Shown piece by piece: positions 59,094-64,000 of a DNA stretch of 64,000 bases. The translations under genes and the position numbers were made by a program. Under the pieces are notes generated by a model. That model was given only the letters and a program-made list of their open reading frames with translations. It was not told the origin of the DNA and made no database searches. The stretch comes from Takifugu bimaculatus (lineage: Eukaryota; Chordata; Actinopteri; Tetraodontiformes; Tetraodontidae), in NCBI GenBank assembly GCA_004026145.2, contig CP034987.1, positions 1,165,210 through 1,229,209 on the forward strand, read 5' to 3'. Position 1 is the first letter of the stretch; each line of letters begins with the position of its first letter.

Positions 59094-62000
59094 TCAGGCT
59101 TTGGCGTCTCATCGAGCGTACCTGTTGACAGCACGGCTCCCCTCAAAGGTGGGTACCCGGGATCCAGGTGTTTGGGTACCCGGGATCCAGGTGTTTGGGT
59201 ACCTGTGACGCAGGTGTTTGGGTACCTGTGACGCAGGTGTTTGGGTACCTGTGATGCAGGTGTTTGGGTACCTGTGACCCAGGTGTTTGGGTACCTGTGA
59301 CGCAGGTGTTTGGGTACCTGTGACCCAGGTGTTTGGGTACCTGTGACCCAGGTGTTTGGGTACCTGTGACGCAGGTGTTTGGGTACCTGTGATGCAGGTG
59401 TTTGGGTACCTGTGACCCAGGTGTTTGGGTACCTGTGATGCAGGTGTTTGGGTACCTGTGACGCAGGTGTTTGAAGCTCTAACCTTCACCTTCTGTCCGT
59501 TTCCTCTCCTCCTCCTCCAGATGTTTTTTCTTGTTGTGTCACATTTTAAATCCAAATGTTTCAGCTGCGTTTTCCGATGGATCCAGTTTATGGTCCAAAC
59601 ATTCATTTGTAGATCTAAAACAAATTTGGACACTTTGTTGACCAATTAGCGGTGTGTAGCTCCGCCCAGTCCTACCTGGCAGGTCGAGGAATGCCCCCAG
59701 AGCCTGAGCCAGGCTTCTCTGTAGCGCCACCCTGTGGTTTAGTGGCGTCAGGTTTTGTTGATCTGACCTGATTTTCAGTCTGAGCCCAGACGTGAACATG
59801 TCCCGACATCTGATCCTGTTGCCCAGAATGCTGCTGTGAGAACAGCCTCGGGAAAGGAAAACAGAGGAAGAGAAGGCGGACCTGCAGGCAGCAGGAAGGA
59901 AGCCTCGTTTCAACGGGAGCCAAGTCCCGGTCTTTGCTGAAGCTCTTCCCTGTCCCACGTTAGTCCAGCTTCTCTGGGATCCACCAGACATTCACGAGTC
60001 TGTGGAAACATCCGTCATCCTGCAGGGAATGAATACATGAGAGTGAGAACGTTATTAAACCCAGCAACATCTGGCCAGGGAACACCGACGGGAACACCGA
60101 CGGGAACACCGACGGGAACACTGACGGGAACACTGACGGGAACACTGACGGGAACACCGACGGGAACACTGACGGGAACACTGACGGGAACACTGACGGG
60201 AACACTGACGGGAACAGCCCATGTTCCCGTCAGTGTTCAGTTCCAACAACAAATGTCTGTTTATAAGAGAGAAAAAAATGACATAAATCTGAGCCAGCTG
60301 ACCCTTGACCTTTGCTTTTATTGTCTGTGTGTGTGTGTGTGTGCGTGTGTGTGTGTGTGTTTAAAAAAACACAAAACAGGAATTTAACATCTGGTCGGTT
60401 AAAGGAGGAGGGCTCTCTCCTCTCTCTCCCCACCTGTCTTTCTCTCCCCACCTGTCTCTCTCTCTCATATCTTCCCTCCCTCCCCCTCTCCCTGTCTATC
60501 TCTCTCTCTCTCCCTTCTCTCCCCCCTCTCTCTCCCCTCTTCCCGCATCTCTGTGATGTTAGCATGTAGCTAGCCTAGCTACATACCAGAAACAGCTCTG
60601 GTGTGTTGCTTCATCCGCCAGTTTGTTTGTAAACATGATGAAATCCAAGATTAGGTTTCCTAATCTCTAACCCTGTTTTATTACAGCTTGAACATTCCTT
60701 CAGTTACCTGGATATCCAGGGGATCAGCAGCAACAAGCCCACTCAGGTGTGTGCAGACCAGATGTGGAGCAGCTCGTCCTGCAGCTCATTAATGATTCAG
60801 CGCTCTGTGTCGCCCCCTGCAGTTGGTGCTGCAGTATGACCGCGGCCTGTGGAACCTCCACCTGGGCTCCACGGAGGAGGTGGATGAGGTGATCGCTCAC
60901 ATCGGCAGCTGTCTCCGGAGGATCTCCCCCCAAGGATCACCTGTGTAGGTGCCAGTAGGGGGGCGGAGTCACTGAGTACCTCAGGTTCTCCGAGACACAG
61001 ACCCGGAACGCTGGCGCCTATGTGGAATCTCTTCATTCTGTGTCTCTCTGACGCAGGAAGCTGATGAAGAAGTTGAGTTTGAAGCCTCCAGACAGGACGG
61101 CGGCCCTGCAGGCTCTCTGGGAGGAGCAGGGCCCGGCGGATCTGGGACCGTGCGGTGGGTCACAGTGGAAACGGTTCTGGAGTGTGTCTTCAGGTTCTGA
61201 CGGTGGTGCTGTCTCGTTGCAGGAGGCTTCTCTCATCAGTACCGGTGTGTGTGTGATTTCCTGGGTATTCCATACAGAGAGGAGGTCCAGTGGGTCAGTA
61301 CCTTTCAGCACTTCAGTTTAGCCTGGATGTGATGAAGAGGGACATCTGATTACTGCCCTCTGATTGGTCAACTGGTTCAGGCCTGTTCTGTAGCATCCAG
61401 CATTAGCATTAGCTACATTAGCACTGGTTTGGTCAGGTTAGGTCTGTTCTGTATGTGTCTGTTGCATGTGGAGCTTTTTACCTGTCTCGCTGTCTCACCT
61501 GTGGCAGGACGTTGACACCATCTACCTGACACAGGACACCAGAGAGCTCAACCTGCAGGACTTCATTCACCTGGAGAACAGGTGTGCGAGTGTGAAGACA
61601 GGAGTAATGACTTCCCTGCCGTTAACTCTTCTTCTGCTGTTTTTCTAGGGACCTGGTGGCCATCACCACAGCTCTGGAGTACAACCAGTGGTTCACTAAG
61701 GTCTCCAGCAAGGACTACAAACTGGTAAAATCAATAAAGCTTCAACCACAAAACAATACACCAATGGAGACGTACAACCTCCACTATGGTCCAGATGTTC
61801 TCCAGCATCACCATCTCTCTTCTTCTCCTCAAGCAGTAGTTTGTGTTGTGGACAGATGAACCACAAATTCCTGTTGTTTATTCAGATCCAGATTTGCTCT
61901 CTGACAGTCTGACTGAGATGAAAGTGTTTTAGTCCACAGACGTGTGTGAGCAGATCCTCCGGGTCGTGGCTCGCTCCAGTCGGCTGGAAGAACTGGTGCT

Positions 62001-62571
62001 GGAGAACGCTGGACTGAAAAGGTCTGAAACTCTCCTCATCATCATTATCTTCCTCTCTGGACGAGGCTGCAGGATTGATTCTGTTTGTGTCATCAACTCA
62101 CTCTCGTGGTTGTTTCACCTGCAGTGATTTTGCTCAGAAACTGGCCGTTGCTCTGTCACACAACCCTGCCTCCATGTTGCACACACTCAATCTGAGCAAC
62201 AACTCCCTGGAGGACAGAGGTACACAAACACACACACACACACTCAATCTGAGCAACAACTCCCTGGAGGACAGAGGGACACACACACAAACACACACAC
62301 ACACACTCAATCTGAGCAACAACTCCCTGGAGGACAGAGGTATACACACACACACACACTCAATCTGAGCAACAACTCCCTGGAGGACAGAGGTATACAC
62401 ACACACACACACACACACTCAATCTGAGCAACAACTGCCTGGAGGACAGAGGTACACACACACACACACGCACTCTCAATCTGAGCAACAACTCCCTGGA
62501 GGACAGAGGTACACACACACACACTCTCAATCTGAGCAACCACTCCCTGGAGGACAGAGGTACACACACGT

Positions 62572-62619
<48 letters not shown>

Positions 62620-63830
62620 AATCTGAGCAACAACTCCCTGGAGGACAGTGGCACACACACGCGCACACACACACACGCACACACAAACATACACACTCTC
62701 ATTCTGAGCAACAGGTCTCTAGAGGACAGTGGTACACACACACGCACACACAAACATACACACTCTCATTCTGAGCAACAGGTCTCTAGAGGACAGTGGT
62801 ACACACACACGCACGCACACACACACGCACACACAAACATACACACTCTCATTCTGAGCAACAGGTCTCTAGAGGACAGTGGTACACACACACACACACA
62901 CACGCACACACAAACATACACACTCTCAATCTGAGCAACAGCTCCCTGGAGGACAGAGGTACACTCACAAACACAGACACACACACACACACAAAGGTCA
63001 ATGCTTCACTGATGCGATGTCACTTCCTGCAGGTCTTTCGGCTCTGAGCGCACAGCTGTCCAAACTTCCCATGGGTCTGAAGCTCCTGAACCTGTCCAGA
63101 ACATCCACGTCCCCTAAAGGTGGACTCACAGAAGGACTGGAACACTTCCTGTTGTGTGAGTTCTTCTCTTCAGGTGGATTTTCTCCATCTTTCAGGTGTA
63201 AACAGTCTCTGTCAGGCGCTCTGCTCGAACCCAGCTGTGGCCACCACGCTCAAACATCTGGACTTGTCAGGAAACTCCCTGAGAGGAGACGACCTGCCGG
63301 TGGGACGCTCGCCCGTATTCAGACCTTCATTGATCCAGCAGGACGAAGACGCTGAGTGTGATTTTGTCTTTTCCCAGAGCCTCCAGAGTTTCCTGAGTCA
63401 CTCCAACTGTCTGGAGAGTCTGGACCTGTCCAACAGCGACTGTTGTCTGGAGCAGGTACACACACCTGACGCTCACCTGAGGGACCACCATGTTTGTAAA
63501 CGTTGTTTATTTAATCATGTGTGAAAACCTCGTTGTTCACGTTGTGTTCTTCTGTGGTGTTTTATTTTCAGGCATGTTCCTCCTTACTAAGAGGATCTTT
63601 GAAACATCTTCGCGTCCTCAACATGTCAAAAACCGTCTTCTCTCACAGGTCTCTCACCTGTCTGTAAACGCACACACTGTCCCAACACAAACCAGGTCAA
63701 AACACAGGTTTTCCCATCTGTACAGGAAGTGTAAAGAGATCCCGTCGTCCTTTAAACAGTTCTTCAGCAGTGCCCTCGCTCTGACCACAGTCAGCCTGTC
63801 AGGAACCAGACTGTCCCTGGAGGCTCTGAA
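57029..63830 (+). CDS. carmil1: CARMIL1-like capping protein regulator, N-terminal 16 exons
   Basis: CARMIL proteins bind heterodimeric actin capping protein and control lamellipodial actin; this part is the PH-like domain and start of the leucine-rich-repeat array. Exons in phase: 57029-57053, 58223-58320, 59098-59148, 60687-60746, 60823-60944, 61057-61154, 61223-61293, 61508-61581, 61649-61724, 61933-62021, 62125-62219, 63033-63119, 63196-63299, 63378-63455, 63572-63648, 63726-63830 (436 complete codons). The start reads MDQNSELF, joined to ESVRETVGRTVKLTLRRKVQ and LEVKGDKVESRVL. Exons 8-10 give VDTIYLTQDTRELNLQDF, ALEYNQWFTKVSSKDYKL and STDVCEQILRVVARSSRLEE, matching CARMIL1 better than CARMIL2 or CARMIL3. 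LRR consensus segments follow (LNLSNNSLEDRG, LKHLDLSGNSLRGDDLP, LESLDLSNSDC). The capping-protein-binding region lies beyond the window. Exon 11 is repeatedly copied in its downstream intron. Confidence 0.88.
57060..58200 (+). other. carmil1 first intron
   Basis: Intron between exons 57029-57053 and 58223-58320. It holds a CA tract (57829-57870). No further exon or element is recognised. Confidence 0.6.
58612..58653. repeat. (TG)n microsatellite in carmil1 intron 2
   Basis: TG tract with one TA interruption. Confidence 0.93.
59036..59091. repeat. (TG)n tract directly before carmil1 exon 3 acceptor
   Basis: About 28 TG units followed by TCCTCAG, the acceptor of exon 3 at 59098, so the tract replaces most of the usual pyrimidine stretch. 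Confidence 0.95.
59149..59472. repeat. 23-base minisatellite starting at a splice donor (GGTACCTGTGACGCAGGTGT)
   Basis: About 14 copies of GGTACCTGTGACGCAGGTGT plus TTG; the first two read GGTACCCGGGATCCAGGTGT. The array begins immediately after carmil1 exon 3, so its first GGTGGGTACC includes the donor. Confidence 0.95.
60078..60238. repeat. 12-base repeat GGGAACACCGAC ending in a hairpin
   Basis: About 12 copies of GGGAACACCGAC/GGGAACACTGAC in carmil1 intron 3. The last copy (60200-60216) is followed, after the loop GCCCA, by its exact reverse complement (60222-60238), giving a 17-base perfect stem. Confidence 0.93.
60323..60545. repeat. (TG)n and polypyrimidine tract in carmil1 intron 3
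   Basis: A TG tract (60323-60361) and a CTCTCTCC-rich stretch (60415-60545) close to the acceptor of exon 4. Confidence 0.88.
62220..63032 (+). repeat. Array of duplicated exon-11 ends and splice donors in carmil1 intron 11
   Basis: The last 34 bases of exon 11 plus its donor (from CTCAATCTGAGCAAC to GAGGACAGAG|GTAC) recur about eleven times with CA-rich spacers. Copies start near 62243, 62306, 62359, 62418, 62475, 62526, 62617, 62698, 62765, 62848 and 62925; the exonic copy starts at 62186. Each encodes LNLSNNSLEDRG or a close variant. Copies at 62698-62848 share ATTCTGAGCAACAGGTCTCT and GGACAGTGG, so they form a subfamily made by local duplication. The real exon 12 acceptor is at 63031-63032. 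Confidence 0.9.
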
Positions 63831-64000
63831 GTAAGGACACACCTGAGACACACACACCTGAGAGACACACATTAGCATTAGCTTACTTCACCAAGCATCT
63901 CCAGATCCTCTTCGTTGACACCAGCTTTGATGTTGACGTCTTCTGAAGAGTGGATCAAAGGGGATCCTGGAAGGAGTTTAAAAGTAGTTTAAAAGGAGTT
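63831..64000 (+). other. carmil1 intron 16 start (window edge)
   Basis: Begins at the donor GTAAGG. No exon is recognised before the window ends, so the carmil1 gene continues beyond. Confidence 0.7.

Noticed and set aside
62075..62368. Separate small LRR gene inside the carmil1 intron
   Set aside because: The frame is exon 11 reading into its downstream duplicated copies; there is no independent start or promoter.

Overview
The window looks like a compact vertebrate chromosome, most likely a percomorph teleost. The evidence is multi-exon genes with consensus GT/AG splice sites, many introns of only 80-250 bases, a degenerate Tc1/mariner relic, very dense (CA)n tracts, and gene content that corresponds mainly to human 8q24 (zhx2, zhx1, deptor, enpp2), plus enpp3-like and carmil1-like genes. 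There is no prokaryotic signal. An assembly gap of exactly 100 N lies at 2149-2248. All identities come from recognising translated motifs; no database search was run.

Layout. 1-7.2 kb: no supported gene; simple repeats and the gap. 7.5-10.4 kb, plus strand: a zhx2 zinc-finger/homeobox gene with two apparent single-base frame disruptions. 10.4-24.4 kb: minisatellites, including a 2.3 kb array of a 13-base unit, and no confident gene. 28.1-24.7 kb, minus strand: zhx1, split into six coding exons. 31.7-30.8 kb, minus strand: the last four coding exons of deptor (linker and PDZ domain); the DEP-domain exons were not found. 32.1-32.9 kb: Tc1/mariner relic. 44.5-34.8 kb, minus strand: enpp2 (autotaxin), 24 coding exons recovered, only the first signal-peptide exon missing. 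48.9-55.3 kb, plus strand: an enpp3-like type II membrane ectonucleotidase, complete in 25 exons and head-to-head with enpp2. 57.0 kb to the window end, plus strand: carmil1-like actin capping-protein regulator, first 16 coding exons, continuing beyond the window.

How the genes relate. zhx2 and zhx1 are paralogous transcriptional repressors facing each other. enpp2 and the enpp3-like gene are paralogous ectophosphodiesterases, divergently arranged, and many of their exons have identical lengths. deptor (mTOR inhibitor) and carmil1 (cytoskeleton) are neighbours by synteny rather than by pathway.

The most unusual structure is in carmil1. The 3' end of the leucine-rich-repeat exon 11, together with its splice donor, is reiterated about eleven more times in the following intron (62.2-63.0 kb), separated by CA tracts. 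Several other minisatellites also contain, or begin at, splice-donor sequence.
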